Source of the DNA: Niveispirillum irakense DSM 11586
GTDB taxonomy: Bacteria; Pseudomonadota; Alphaproteobacteria; Azospirillales; Azospirillaceae
Assembly: GCF_000429645.1 (NCBI RefSeq)
Contig: NZ_AUCG01000005.1
Coordinates: 1-64,000 of the forward strand
Length of the DNA: 64,000 bases
Direction: 5' to 3'
Part shown: positions 36,610 to 44,476 of the stretch, piece by piece
Layout: each line of letters begins with the position of its first letter
Numbering within the stretch: the first letter of the stretch is position 1
Made by a program: the position numbers and the translations under genes
The notes under the pieces: model-generated
What the model was told of the DNA's origin: nothing
The model's database searches: none
The model's input: only the letters and a program-made list of their open reading frames with translations

Positions 36610-37815
36610 ATGCGGAAGATGGCATTGGCCCTGATGCTGACGGCCCTGCCGCTACAAGCGGCCTATGCGGAAGTGGGACAGCGCTTCCCATCGGAAAAGC
36701 GGGAGATCGTGGACCCGATCACCAAGGCGACGCTGACCGTGCTGACAAGCAATCCAGGCGGCGATTCCAAAATCTACCAGACCCACCCGCAATGGACGTC
36801 GGATGGGCGGCATATCATCTTCCGGTCGTCGAAACGGGCAGCAGATGGCAACGGGCAAGCATTCGCCGTAGAACAGGCAACCGGCACCATCATCCAGTTG
36901 ACCGAGGGGCCGGGCGTGAATATCGGTACGCTGAATGTGGCCCGCCGGTCCAACAAGCTCTATTACCTGCGGACACAGGATGGCCGCACCCGGCTGATTG
37001 AACTGGACCTGGACAAACTGTTCGCGGACAGCGCCGCCGGTAAGGTCACCAAGGGCGGCTATGAGCGGGAAATGGCGCTGCTGCCGGCTGACTATCGTGA
37101 TTCCGGCGGCTTCACGCTGGATGCGGATGAGAAGACCGCCTATCTGGGTGTGGTACTGGAAGACCCGCCGCCCCGCCCGCAAGGCGGCCCCGTTCCCCAG
37201 GTTCCCAGTGGCATCCGCGCCGTCGATCTGCAAACCGGTGAGTATCGCAAAGTGATCGACGTGCCCTTCCGCATGGGCCATGTCCAGGCCAACCCGTTCG
37301 TCCCCGGCGAGATCATTTATTGTCAGGAAACCGGCGGCGATGCCCCGCAGCGCATGCATGTGGTCAAGGCCGACGGTACGGGCAACCGTCCCCTGTTCCC
37401 GGAAGCACCGACAGATTGGGTGACGCATGAGGTGGTGGTCGATGCCGACCATGTCATGTTCAACCTGATGGGCCATACGCCGGAACTGCGCCAGCGCCCC
37501 ACCGGTATCATGGTGATCAATCTGCGGGATGGATCGGTGCAGAATCTGGGGCAGAACGAGGGGCGCGGCTTCTGGCACAGCGACGGCACCCCGGATGGAC
37601 GCTGGGCCGTGGGCGATGATTTCGATGGCACTATCACCCTGATCGACCGCAAGACCGGTGCGCGCACCGTCTTAAGCAGCGGCCATTTCATGCGGCCCGA
37701 CCATACCCATCCCAATTTCAGCCCGGACGGAAAACACATCCTGATCCAGTCCGGCATGCTGTCCCAGGGCAAGAAACTGGACCTTATGCTGGTGCCGATT
37801 CCGGCCACCCGGTAA
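36610..37815 (+). CDS. PL22-like oligogalacturonate lyase family protein, periplasmic
   Basis: 401 residues with a signal peptide (MRKMALALMLTALPLQAAYA). Beta-propeller-type repeats include HPQWTSDGRHIIFRSS and HTHPNFSPDGKHILIQS. The motif GHVQANPFVPGEIIYCQETGG followed by WVTHEVV resembles the metal-binding His/Gln region of oligogalacturonate lyases. These cleave unsaturated galacturonate disaccharides. The RBS GGGAGAAA is good. The 128-bp gap to the divergent hydrolase gene must hold both promoters. Confidence 0.7.
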   Translation: MRKMALALMLTALPLQAAYAEVGQRFPSEKREIVDPITKATLTVLTSNPGGDSKIYQTHPQWTSDGRHIIFRSSKRAADGNGQAFAVEQATGTIIQLTEGPGVNIGTLNVARRSNKLYYLRTQDGRTRLIELDLDKLFADSAAGKVTKGGYEREMALLPADYRDSGGFTLDADEKTAYLGVVLEDPPPRPQGGPVPQVPSGIRAVDLQTGEYRKVIDVPFRMGHVQANPFVPGEIIYCQETGGDAPQRMHVVKADGTGNRPLFPEAPTDWVTHEVVVDADHVMFNLMGHTPELRQRPTGIMVINLRDGSVQNLGQNEGRGFWHSDGTPDGRWAVGDDFDGTITLIDRKTGARTVLSSGHFMRPDHTHPNFSPDGKHILIQSGMLSQGKKLDLMLVPIPATR

Positions 37816-37825
37816 CCCAGGCTGA

Positions 37826-37855
37826 TCCCCTTGCGGGTTCCTGCCCGCAAGGGGA
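37826..37855 (+). terminator. Stem-loop after the PL22-like gene
   Basis: A 12-bp perfect stem (TCCCCTTGCGGG / CCCGCAAGGGGA) with a 6-base loop lies 10 bases after the stop. No T-run follows, so termination here is likely but atypical. Confidence 0.55.
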
Positions 37856-37874
37856 CATATCCAACGCCGCAAAG

Positions 37875-37915
37875 CACAAAAGAAAAAGGGCGCCCCCACA
37901 TGGGGAGCGCCCTTT
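37875..37915 (-). terminator. Rho-independent terminator of the rplM-rpsI operon
   Basis: On the minus strand AAAGGGCGC pairs with GCGCCCTTT, with an inner CCCC/GGGG stem, followed by a T-rich tail (TTTTTCTTTT). It lies 37 bases past the rpsI stop. Confidence 0.88.
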
Positions 37916-37952
37916 CTCCGTACAAACCCGGCGAACCGGGAACCAAACGCGA

Positions 37953-38435
37953 TTAGCGCTTGGAGAACTGGAAGCTACGACGGGCCTTGGCCTTACCGTA
38001 CTTCTTACGCTCGACGACGCGCGGATCGCGGGTCAGCAGGCCAGCGGCCTTGAGCGCCGGACGCAGGCCCGGCTCGAAGTAGGTCAGAGCCTTGGACAGG
38101 CCGTGGCGCAGGGCGCCAGCCTGACCGGACAGACCACCGCCGGAGACCGTGGCAACCACATCGAACTGCTCGACGCGGCTGGTGATCTGGAACGGCTGGT
38201 TGATCATCATGCGCAGCACGGGGCGGGCGAAATAAACCGCCAGCTCACGACCGTTCACGGTGATCTTGCCGGTGCCGGGCTTCACCCACACGCGGGCGAC
38301 GGCGTCCTTGCGCTTGCCGGTAGCGTAAGCGCGACCGAAGCTGTCCAGCTTCGGCTCAACCGGGGCGGCCGGCTCGGCGGCGACGGCAGCAGCGGCGCCG
38401 GCCTTCAGATCAGCGAGGCTGTTGATGGTGGCCAT
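37953..38435 (-). CDS. rpsI: Small ribosomal subunit protein uS9
   Basis: 160 residues. The S9 core starts at about residue 35 ([21 protein letters not shown]) and ends with the universal basic tail [11 protein letters not shown] that reaches the P-site tRNA. The N-terminal ~30 residues are an Ala/Pro-rich extension common in alphaproteobacteria. Encoded directly after rplM. Confidence 0.97.
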   Translation of the reverse strand: MATINSLADLKAGAAAAVAAEPAAPVEPKLDSFGRAYATGKRKDAVARVWVKPGTGKITVNGRELAVYFARPVLRMMINQPFQITSRVEQFDVVATVSGGGLSGQAGALRHGLSKALTYFEPGLRPALKAAGLLTRDPRVVERKKYGKAKARRSFQFSKR

Positions 38436-38439
38436 GATA

Positions 38440-38904
38440 TTAGGCGCTCCGCTTGTTCTTGGCGTTCATGGCAGCGATGTCCAGCACTTCCGGCGCCTGG
38501 GCTTCGTGCGGGTGAGCCGCACCAGCATAGACGCGCAGATTGCCCATCTGGCGACGACCCAGCGGGCCGCGCGGAACCATGCGCTCAACGGCCTTCAGGA
38601 TCACGCGCTCGGGGAAGCGACCGTCCAGGATCTGGCCAGCGGAACGGCCCTTGATGCCGCCCGGGAAGCCAGTGTGCCAGTAGAACATGGCATCGTCCCG
38701 CTTGTTGCCGGTCAGGACGACCTTCTCGGCATTGATAACGATGACATTGTCACCGCAATCCAGGAACGGGGTATAGGTGGGCTTGGTCTTGCCGCGCAGA
38801 ATCATAGCGATCTGGCTGGCGAGACGACCCAGGACAACGCCTTCCGCATCGATGAGAATCCACTTCTTCTCGATCTCGGACGGCTTCAGGTTAAAGGTCT
38901 TCAT
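38440..38904 (-). CDS. rplM: Large ribosomal subunit protein uL13
   Basis: 154 residues beginning [22 protein letters not shown], with [27 protein letters not shown] and [20 protein letters not shown]. The start at 38904 fits the family; the upstream open frame lies in the leader. Four bases separate it from rpsI. Confidence 0.97.
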   Translation of the reverse strand: MKTFNLKPSEIEKKWILIDAEGVVLGRLASQIAMILRGKTKPTYTPFLDCGDNVIVINAEKVVLTGNKRDDAMFYWHTGFPGGIKGRSAGQILDGRFPERVILKAVERMVPRGPLGRRQMGNLRVYAGAAHPHEAQAPEVLDIAAMNAKNKRSA

Positions 38905-38936
38905 CGGAGCACTCGGGCTTGAACGGATGAAGGCGC

Positions 38937-38968
38937 CACCCACCGGGGCAGCACCGAAGCGGTGGGTG
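38937..38968 (-). promoter_or_regulatory. Leader hairpin upstream of rplM
   Basis: CACCCACCG / CGGTGGGTG, a 9-bp stem with a 14-base loop, starts 33 bases before the rplM ATG. Ribosomal operons are often autoregulated through such leaders. No established L13 leader motif was recognised. Confidence 0.4.
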
Positions 38969-39031
38969 ATGTACGTCGATACGCCTTCCACCGCAAGCAA
39001 AAAAAGACGTAAAGCCAATATGCTACAAAAC

Positions 39032-39045
39032 GGTATTATAATACC
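39032..39045. promoter_or_regulatory. Palindromic -10 region upstream of rplM
   Basis: GGTATTATAATACC is a perfect palindrome containing TATAAT on both strands, about 130 bases before the rplM ATG, inside an AT-rich patch. It could be the rplM -10 box. No consensus -35 was found. The remaining gap 38969-39252 shows nothing else. Confidence 0.4.
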
Positions 39046-39252
39046 TCATATTCAAACCATTTGATTTATAACGATAATTTGGCACACCCAATCATAGATC
39101 AGACCCTATCGGTCCGACGCATGCGGGCAGGGCATGGGGCCGTTGCAGCAGCAATACCACCAACATGGCGGAGCAGGCCGGGAACCCAACAGGGTCAGAA
39201 CCGTTCATTCAGCGGGGTGCGTGATTTTGCGTGAATGATGAAGGAGCGAACC

Positions 39253-39474
39253 ATGCACAAGCATAAGAAACTGGGGATCGCCGGCGCCATGGCTGCGGCC
39301 GCCCTGCTTTTGTCGGCCTGTGGCAACTCGATGGAAGAGCGCGCCGGCAGCGGCGCCCTGATTGGCGCCGGCACAGGCGCGGTGCTGGGTGGCAATGTCG
39401 GCAGCACGGTTGCCGGTGGCCTGGTAGGCGCCGGCGCTGGTGCCGTCCTGCACGAAACCAAGAAGCGGAACTGA
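39253..39474 (+). CDS. Small glycine-zipper lipoprotein
   Basis: 73 residues: basic start MHKHKK, hydrophobic stretch, lipobox LSAC (Cys23). It is followed by a Gly/Ala-rich double segment (GSGALIGAGTGAVLGGNVGS and a related GGLVGAGAGAVL) typical of glycine-zipper membrane-associated lipoproteins. RBS AAGGAG six bases before the ATG. Likely outer-membrane or periplasmic envelope component; precise role unknown. Confidence 0.8.
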   Translation: MHKHKKLGIAGAMAAAALLLSACGNSMEERAGSGALIGAGTGAVLGGNVGSTVAGGLVGAGAGAVLHETKKRN

Positions 39475-39521
39475 TCCGGACAAAGGGCGGCGGCCAGAGT
39501 ATGGCCCCTCCCTTTTCCTGT

Positions 39522-40004
39522 TCACGCCCTTTCCATTTTCTCTTTTTCTGCCGATAGCGTGCTGGGGATTGCGTAATTTCCCGTGGCGTGGGCCACAAGC
39601 TCGCCGGCCTCTTCCCCCTCCCCTTCGGAATGGATCAGCACCTCGCCATAAGCGAGTTTGCGGCCCAGTTTCAGGATACGGGCCTCTGCCACCAGCGGCC
39701 GGATCGGGGGCTTGCGCAGAAATGTGATCGTCATATTGCTGGTGACGGCCAAGGGCTCCGGCCCGATCATGCTCAACACCGCGCCATAAAGCGCGACATC
39801 GGCCAGCGCGAACATGGTCGGTCCCGACAAGGTGCCACCGGCCCGCACCATGTCCGGCTGCGGGGTCGCGACCATGGTGCAAAGGCCCCGCTCCATGGCA
39901 CGGACGCTTAATCCCCCCTGGCGGACCTGCGGCATATGTTCATCCAGCAGCGCGATGAAATCATCGCGGCGGATGGCTGCTTTTGCCTGATTTTCCATCC
40001 CCAT
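39522..40004 (-). CDS. PaaI-like hotdog-fold thioesterase
   Basis: 160 residues. The hotdog motif has GGTLSGPTMFALADVALYGAVL around the central helix, with SNMTITFLRKPP and EARILKLGRKLAYGEVLI strands. Such enzymes hydrolyse acyl-CoA or aryl-CoA thioesters. The substrate is not evident and no paa or other CoA pathway genes adjoin. Divergent from the sulfhydrylase gene. Confidence 0.8.
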   Translation of the reverse strand: MGMENQAKAAIRRDDFIALLDEHMPQVRQGGLSVRAMERGLCTMVATPQPDMVRAGGTLSGPTMFALADVALYGAVLSMIGPEPLAVTSNMTITFLRKPPIRPLVAEARILKLGRKLAYGEVLIHSEGEGEEAGELVAHATGNYAIPSTLSAEKEKMERA

Positions 40005-40027
40005 ACCGGCCCTCCCGTGAAAGTCCT

Positions 40028-40056
40028 TTTCGACAGCGCGACATAAAATGTCGAAA
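40028..40056. promoter_or_regulatory. Inverted repeat in the thioesterase/sulfhydrylase divergent gap
   Basis: TTTCGACA and TGTCGAAA form a perfect 8-bp inverted repeat around 13 bases. A nested CGACAT-AAA-ATGTCG repeat overlaps it. Possible operator. The known SAM-II riboswitch pattern is not present. Confidence 0.35.
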
Positions 40057-40151
40057 TCTTCTCGTTGAAACCTGAAGTCGTTTCGCGTTTCCTAAGCCCG
40101 ATTTCGCGTCGCTGGCAGCATAAGCCGGCATAAAGAAACAGGAAACGCCCC

Positions 40152-41444
40152 ATGAGCGATCAATCCTCCCGTCCCCAGGGTTTTGAAACCCGCGCCATCC
40201 ATGCCGGTGCCGCACCCGATCCGGCGACCGGTGCCCGGGCCACGCCGATCTATCAGACCTCCAGCTTCGTCTTTGACGATGTGGAGGATGCGGCCACCCT
40301 GTTCAATCTGGAGAAGGTCGGCTTCATCTATTCCCGCCTGACCAACCCGACCGTCGCCACGCTGGAGGCCCGGCTGGCCGATCTGGAAGGCGGTGCGGGT
40401 GCAACCTGCACGGCCTCCGGCCATTCGGCACAGATGCTGGCCCTGTTCCCGCTTCTGGGGCCGGGAGACGAATTCATCGCCGCCCGTAAACTTTATGGCG
40501 GCTCGCTGAATCAGTTTGCCAACAGTTTCCCCCGCGCCTTCGGCTGGAAGTGCCATTTCGTCGATGGTGATGATGCGGAGAATTTCCGCCGGGCGCTGAC
40601 GCCGCGGACCAAGGCCATCTTTATTGAAAGCCTGGCCAATCCCGGTGGCGTGGTCAGCGATATCGCCGCCATCGCCAAGGTGGCGGACGAGGCGGGCATC
40701 CCGCTGATCGTCGATAATACGCTGGCCACCCCTTATCTCTGCCGCCCGATTGAGCACGGGGCGACGCTGGTTGTCCATTCCACCACCAAGTTCCTGACCG
40801 GCCACGGCACCTCTGTCGGCGGGGTGGTGATCGACAGCGGCAAATTCGATTGGGCCAAGGATGGCAAGTTCCCAGCCTTGAGCGAGCCCGAACCCGGCTA
40901 TCACGGCAAGCGCTTTACTGAAACGTTCGGCCCCGCCGCCTTCACCATCTATGGTCATGCCATCGGCCTGCGCGATCTGGGACCTTCCATGGCGCCGCTG
41001 AATGCCTTCCTGGGCATCAACGGGGCAGAGACGCTGGCCCTGCGGATGGAGCGGCATTGCGCCAACGCGCAGCGCGTTGCGGAATATCTCTCCCGTCACC
41101 CGGCCGTGGCCTGGGTGAATTATGCCGGCCTGCCGGACAGCCCCTATCACACGCTGGCACAGCGCTATCTGCCCAAGGGGGCCGGGGCCGTCTTCACCTT
41201 CGGCCTGAAGGGCGGCTATGAAGCGGGCGTGAAGCTGGTGGAAGCGGTCAAGCTGTTCAGCCATCTCGCCAATATCGGCGATACACGGTCGCTGATCATC
41301 CACCCGGCCAGCACCACACATCGTCAGCTTTCCCCGGAAGCACAGGTGGCCGCCGGTGCCGGACCGGATGTGGTGCGCCTGTCCATCGGCCTGGAAAGCA
41401 TCGACGATATCATCGCCGATCTGGAAGCCGCCCTGACAGCGTAA
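40152..41444 (+). CDS. O-acetylhomoserine sulfhydrylase-type PLP enzyme
   Basis: 430 residues of the Cys/Met metabolism PLP family: FETRAIHAGAAPDPATGARATPIYQTSSF, YSRLTNPTVATLEARLA, VDNTLATPYLCRP and the PLP Lys213 in HSTTKFLTGHG. Length and motifs fit MetY-type enzymes, which make homocysteine from O-acetylhomoserine and sulfide. A MetZ-type role on O-succinylhomoserine cannot be excluded. RBS AGGAAA. Confidence 0.88.
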   Translation: MSDQSSRPQGFETRAIHAGAAPDPATGARATPIYQTSSFVFDDVEDAATLFNLEKVGFIYSRLTNPTVATLEARLADLEGGAGATCTASGHSAQMLALFPLLGPGDEFIAARKLYGGSLNQFANSFPRAFGWKCHFVDGDDAENFRRALTPRTKAIFIESLANPGGVVSDIAAIAKVADEAGIPLIVDNTLATPYLCRPIEHGATLVVHSTTKFLTGHGTSVGGVVIDSGKFDWAKDGKFPALSEPEPGYHGKRFTETFGPAAFTIYGHAIGLRDLGPSMAPLNAFLGINGAETLALRMERHCANAQRVAEYLSRHPAVAWVNYAGLPDSPYHTLAQRYLPKGAGAVFTFGLKGGYEAGVKLVEAVKLFSHLANIGDTRSLIIHPASTTHRQLSPEAQVAAGAGPDVVRLSIGLESIDDIIADLEAALTA

Positions 41445-41490
41445 TGAAGGAGAATCGGCCCGGCACCCCATGGTGCCGGGCCGACATTTT

Positions 41491-42711
41491 TCAATCCGCG
41501 CCCGCCATCCGCGCGGTATCAGCCATCGCGACCTTTTTCTGCTCCCGTGGCAGGCCCAGGGCCGCCAGCAAAATCAGCAGTGCCAGCCCGGACAGGGCGA
41601 TGAACACCAGTTCCGGCCCGCCCGTCCGGCCATAGGCCCAAGCCACAAGCTGGACCGCAACCGGGGCCATGCCAAAGCTCAGCACGAATTTGGAACCATA
41701 GGCGATGCCGCGATATTTCGCCGGCGTGTACCGGGCCAGCAGCAGATTCTCCGCCGGGATCTGCATATTCATCAGCGACACGACAATGGCCGCCAACAGC
41801 ACCGACGACCAACCCAGCGTGACATAGCACAGCAGATAAAGCGGGATCTGCCCCAGCGCACAGAACAAATAGATACGGCGCACAGACAGCCGGTCGGCCA
41901 GTACGCCGCCCAGGAACTGCGGCAAGGCCCCCAGCAGATAGATGAAGGTCACCAGACCGCCCACCCCCAGCACACTGCCGGCCATGGCGGGACCGACGGC
42001 GATGTCGAACCATTTCGGCACGATGGTGACCAGGGCGTTGAAGATCAGGCCACCGCACATCATCGTCACCGACAGCAGGATGAAGGCGCGCACCGCCTGA
42101 TCCCGGGCCGGCGCGGCGCTGGTGGTCAGGTCCGCCTTGCGGTCCACCACGGCACCGGTCGCAATGTGGAACAGCAGCACGGCTCCAAACGCCAGGGACA
42201 CCAGCCCCGGCACCAGGAAAGCCAGATGCCAGCCGCCCAACTCCGTCAGCCCGCCGGCGATCAGCGCGCCAGCGGCCACGCCAGCACTGCCGAAAATCCC
42301 CATGATTCCCATCGCCCGACCGCGATTAACCGCGTTCTTGACGATCCAGGAAATGCCAACCGGATGATAGATCGATCCGCCCAGACCGATGACCGCCAGG
42401 GACCACATCAGTTGGTCCGGCGTATCGGACAAGGCCGCCCCCAGCGCGCCCAGCCCGGACAGGATGAACATGGCCACCATCATCTTGGCATCCGACCAGC
42501 GATCCCCCAGCCAGCCGGCCAGCGGCGCGCCCACGGCGACCAGCAGCGACCCGAAGGTCCAGAGTTGGATCAGCGTGTCGTAATCCATCCGCCATTCGCG
42601 CTCCAACTCCAGCACCACGGTCAGGTACAGCACCGTCATGACATGCATGGTGGCGTGGCCGATGCAGGAATAGGTGATGGATAATCGGGCGGAACGCTGA
42701 TCGGCGACCAT
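41491..42711 (-). CDS. MFS transporter
   Basis: 406 residues with about 12 hydrophobic segments. The MFS motif GWLGDRWSDAKMM lies between helices 2 and 3. GGSIYHPVGISWIVKN resembles the YHP region of fosmidomycin-resistance-like (FSR) exporters. The second half has GGVLADRLSVRRIYLF. Substrate unknown. AAAGGAGGG lies upstream of ATG 42711. Confidence 0.82.
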   Translation of the reverse strand: MVADQRSARLSITYSCIGHATMHVMTVLYLTVVLELEREWRMDYDTLIQLWTFGSLLVAVGAPLAGWLGDRWSDAKMMVAMFILSGLGALGAALSDTPDQLMWSLAVIGLGGSIYHPVGISWIVKNAVNRGRAMGIMGIFGSAGVAAGALIAGGLTELGGWHLAFLVPGLVSLAFGAVLLFHIATGAVVDRKADLTTSAAPARDQAVRAFILLSVTMMCGGLIFNALVTIVPKWFDIAVGPAMAGSVLGVGGLVTFIYLLGALPQFLGGVLADRLSVRRIYLFCALGQIPLYLLCYVTLGWSSVLLAAIVVSLMNMQIPAENLLLARYTPAKYRGIAYGSKFVLSFGMAPVAVQLVAWAYGRTGGPELVFIALSGLALLILLAALGLPREQKKVAMADTARMAGAD

Positions 42712-42764
42712 GGCGTCACCCTCCTTTCAACGGCAATACATATATATAAGTGGGGAAGAGACTC

Positions 42765-43079
42765 TTAGAGACCGTCCCCCGCCAGCCAGGCCAGATAGGC
42801 TGGAAGACCGTGGGTAATGGGCAAGGCGATGATACAGGGGACCTGATAGGGATGCAGTGCCTGTACCCTGTCCGACAAGGCCTGGAACCCGTCAGCAGGC
42901 AATTTGGCGATCAATACCAGTTCATCCGCCCGTTCCACCTTACCCTGCCAGCGATAGATACTCTCCATGCCGGGCAGAAGATTCACGCAGGTTGCCAGCC
43001 CCTCCGCCACCAGGGCCTCACCGATCCGGCGGCCCGTCTCCAAATCCGGCACCGTGATATAAGCCAGGATCATCGCCAT
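42765..43079 (-). CDS. cutA: CutA-family divalent-cation tolerance protein
   Basis: 104 residues with the PII-like ferredoxin fold of CutA: LAYITVPDLETGRRIGEALV, GLATCVNLLPGMESIYRWQG, VERADELVLIAKL and HPYQVPCIIALPI. Trimeric cytosolic protein; its physiological role is uncertain. RBS GAGGGG before ATG 43079. Confidence 0.92.
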   Translation of the reverse strand: MAMILAYITVPDLETGRRIGEALVAEGLATCVNLLPGMESIYRWQGKVERADELVLIAKLPADGFQALSDRVQALHPYQVPCIIALPITHGLPAYLAWLAGDGL

Positions 43080-43290
43080 TTACCCCTCCACGATGGTTGG
43101 GACTGTAGCGCGCTTGCAGGAGCCCGCTTCCAGCGGAAATGACAAGGCCGCTTCCCATCTGCACAGGCAAAAAATCGGCCTCAGAAAAAAAGTTAAAAGA
43201 ATGCGATATCTTCATTGCATCCCCGGAACGTCGTGGATATAGTCCGCGCCCGAACGACGGCGGGTCAAACGCCGGTTGTTCCAGAGAGGT

Positions 43291-43367
43291 CGGAGCGTGG
43301 CGCAGCCTGGTAGCGCACTAGACTGGGGGTCTAGGGGTCGCAGGTTCGAATCCTGTCGCTCCGACCA
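43291..43367 (+). tRNA. tRNA-Pro (anticodon GGG)
   Basis: 77 nt forming a full cloverleaf: acceptor CGGAGCG / CGCTCCG, D arm with AGCCTGGTAGCG, anticodon stem CTAGA / TCTAG around loop CTGGGGG (anticodon GGG), T arm GCAGG-TTCGAAT-CCTGT, and encoded ACCA 3' end. A TATAGT -10-like box lies about 50 bases upstream. Confidence 0.97.
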
Positions 43368-43403
43368 TTCTCTCTCCCTTGTACCCCAAGGGCTTACAGC
43401 GAA

Positions 43404-43440
43404 AAGCCGCCGTCAGACATGACGGCGGCTTTCGTGTTTT
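43404..43440 (+). terminator. Terminator downstream of tRNA-Pro
   Basis: An 11-bp perfect stem AAGCCGCCGTC / GACGGCGGCTT with a 6-base loop, followed by a T-rich tail. A direct repeat GGGTGTAA twice within 25 bases follows. Confidence 0.85.
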
Positions 43441-43516
43441 CTGGCTTGGGTGTAAATTTTGGGTGTAAGTCGCGCAGGCACCTACGCTCTCAAAGCCCCC
43501 CGCGATCAGCCAAGAT

Positions 43517-43853
43517 GATCGCCGCCCCGCCAAAGCCGTGGGCCTGGTTCACCACAGCGACCGTGGGTCCCAATATCTGTTCATTCGCTAAAAGAGCGGC
43601 TGGCAGAAGCCGGCATCGAACCTTCGGTCGGAAGCGTCGGTGACAGTTACGACAATGCCCTGGCGGAGACGGTCAACGGACTGGTCAAGACCGAAATTAT
43701 CCACCGTCGCGGGCCGTGGGGCAGTGTCGAGGCCGTGTAATACGCCACGCTGGAATGGGTCAATTGGTTCAACAACCGACACCTGCTCGAGCCAATCGGA
43801 AACATCCCACCCGCAGAAGCCGAAGCCAACTTCTATGCATACAGGATAACACA
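43517..43853 (+). pseudogene. IS3-family transposase (OrfB) C-terminal remnant
   Basis: Translation gives DRRPAKAVGLVHHSDRGSQYLFIR, then a one-base deletion at about 43589-43591. The next frame reads ERLAEAGIEPSVGSVGDSYDNALAETVNGLVK, then a TAA at 43738, then YATLEWVNWFNNRHLLEPIG-NIPPAEAEANFYAY. The second Asp (HHSDRG) and the Glu (NALAET) of the DDE triad are recognisable. The N-terminal half, OrfA and terminal repeats are gone. It is a decayed insertion sequence between the tRNA gene and the T6SS locus, consistent with past mobile-element activity there. Confidence 0.88.
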
Positions 43854-43881
43854 GGTATCGCCGTGGGAGGCTCCCGGCGAT

Positions 43882-43917
43882 GCAAACAGAAAGGGCGGGT
43901 GGCATTGCGCCACCCGC
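43882..43917 (-). terminator. Rho-independent terminator after hcp
   Basis: On the minus strand GCGGGTGGC pairs with GCCACCCGC (9 bp, 5-base loop), followed by CCTTTCTGTTTG. It lies 32 bases past the hcp stop. Confidence 0.8.
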
Positions 43918-43949
43918 TCCCGAAATTGCTAAACGTCCGTTTTCACGGA

Positions 43950-44426
43950 TCAGGCTGACTTGGTGGTCGCCAGGTCGTAGGAGGCGATGATCGGCGACTG
44001 CGGATTGTGCTGGCTGTCGTACGGGATGTACTTCATCTCCACCTTGGTGAAGTTCAGCGTGATCTCCTCTTCCGGGCGATCGTTGGTGGCAACGATGTTG
44101 TAGGAGGAGATCAAGGTGTTGGTTAGGGTGAACTCGATATAGGTGTCGCCCGGATTGCCGGAAGACACGATATGGATCTTCGTCGTCACGCCGTTGCGGC
44201 CCGAGCAGGCCTGGGAGAACAGCTTGACCGAGGAACTGTCGCTGGTCTTGGTCAGCTTCACCTCACCCACCGAGGGCTCGGAGCCTTCACGGTTGTTGGT
44301 GGCACCGGCCAGCGTGTTCATGTGGCGGGACACACCCCATTCCAGGGTCTTGATGTCCGTCCACTGCTGATGGTTCTGATGGGTGGCATCGCCGGCGATA
44401 CCCTCGATCTGCACGTAAATGGGCAT
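43950..44426 (-). CDS. hcp: T6SS tube protein Hcp (TssD)
   Basis: 158 residues starting MPIYVQIEGIAGDATHQNHQQW, with SRHMNTLAG (lysine- or arginine-rich tube loop region), VKLTKTSDSSSVKLFSQAC and a C-terminal beta strand IPYDSQHNPQSP. It forms the hexameric rings of the secreted T6SS tube and may carry effectors. RBS GAGGAGCG before ATG 44426. Encoded 50 bases after clpV. Confidence 0.95.
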   Translation of the reverse strand: MPIYVQIEGIAGDATHQNHQQWTDIKTLEWGVSRHMNTLAGATNNREGSEPSVGEVKLTKTSDSSSVKLFSQACSGRNGVTTKIHIVSSGNPGDTYIEFTLTNTLISSYNIVATNDRPEEEITLNFTKVEMKYIPYDSQHNPQSPIIASYDLATTKSA

Positions 44427-44476
44427 GAGACGCTCCTCGTTTGATGAAAAGGACAAGATGAAAGGGTGACCGATGC

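Noticed and set aside
40005-40151. SAM-II-type riboswitch before the sulfhydrylase gene
   Set aside because: Such elements occur at methionine genes of alphaproteobacteria, but the conserved stem and pseudoknot sequences could not be found here.
43419-43643. Separate small gene after tRNA-Pro
   Set aside because: It is an out-of-frame reading of the terminator and the IS3 transposase remnant.
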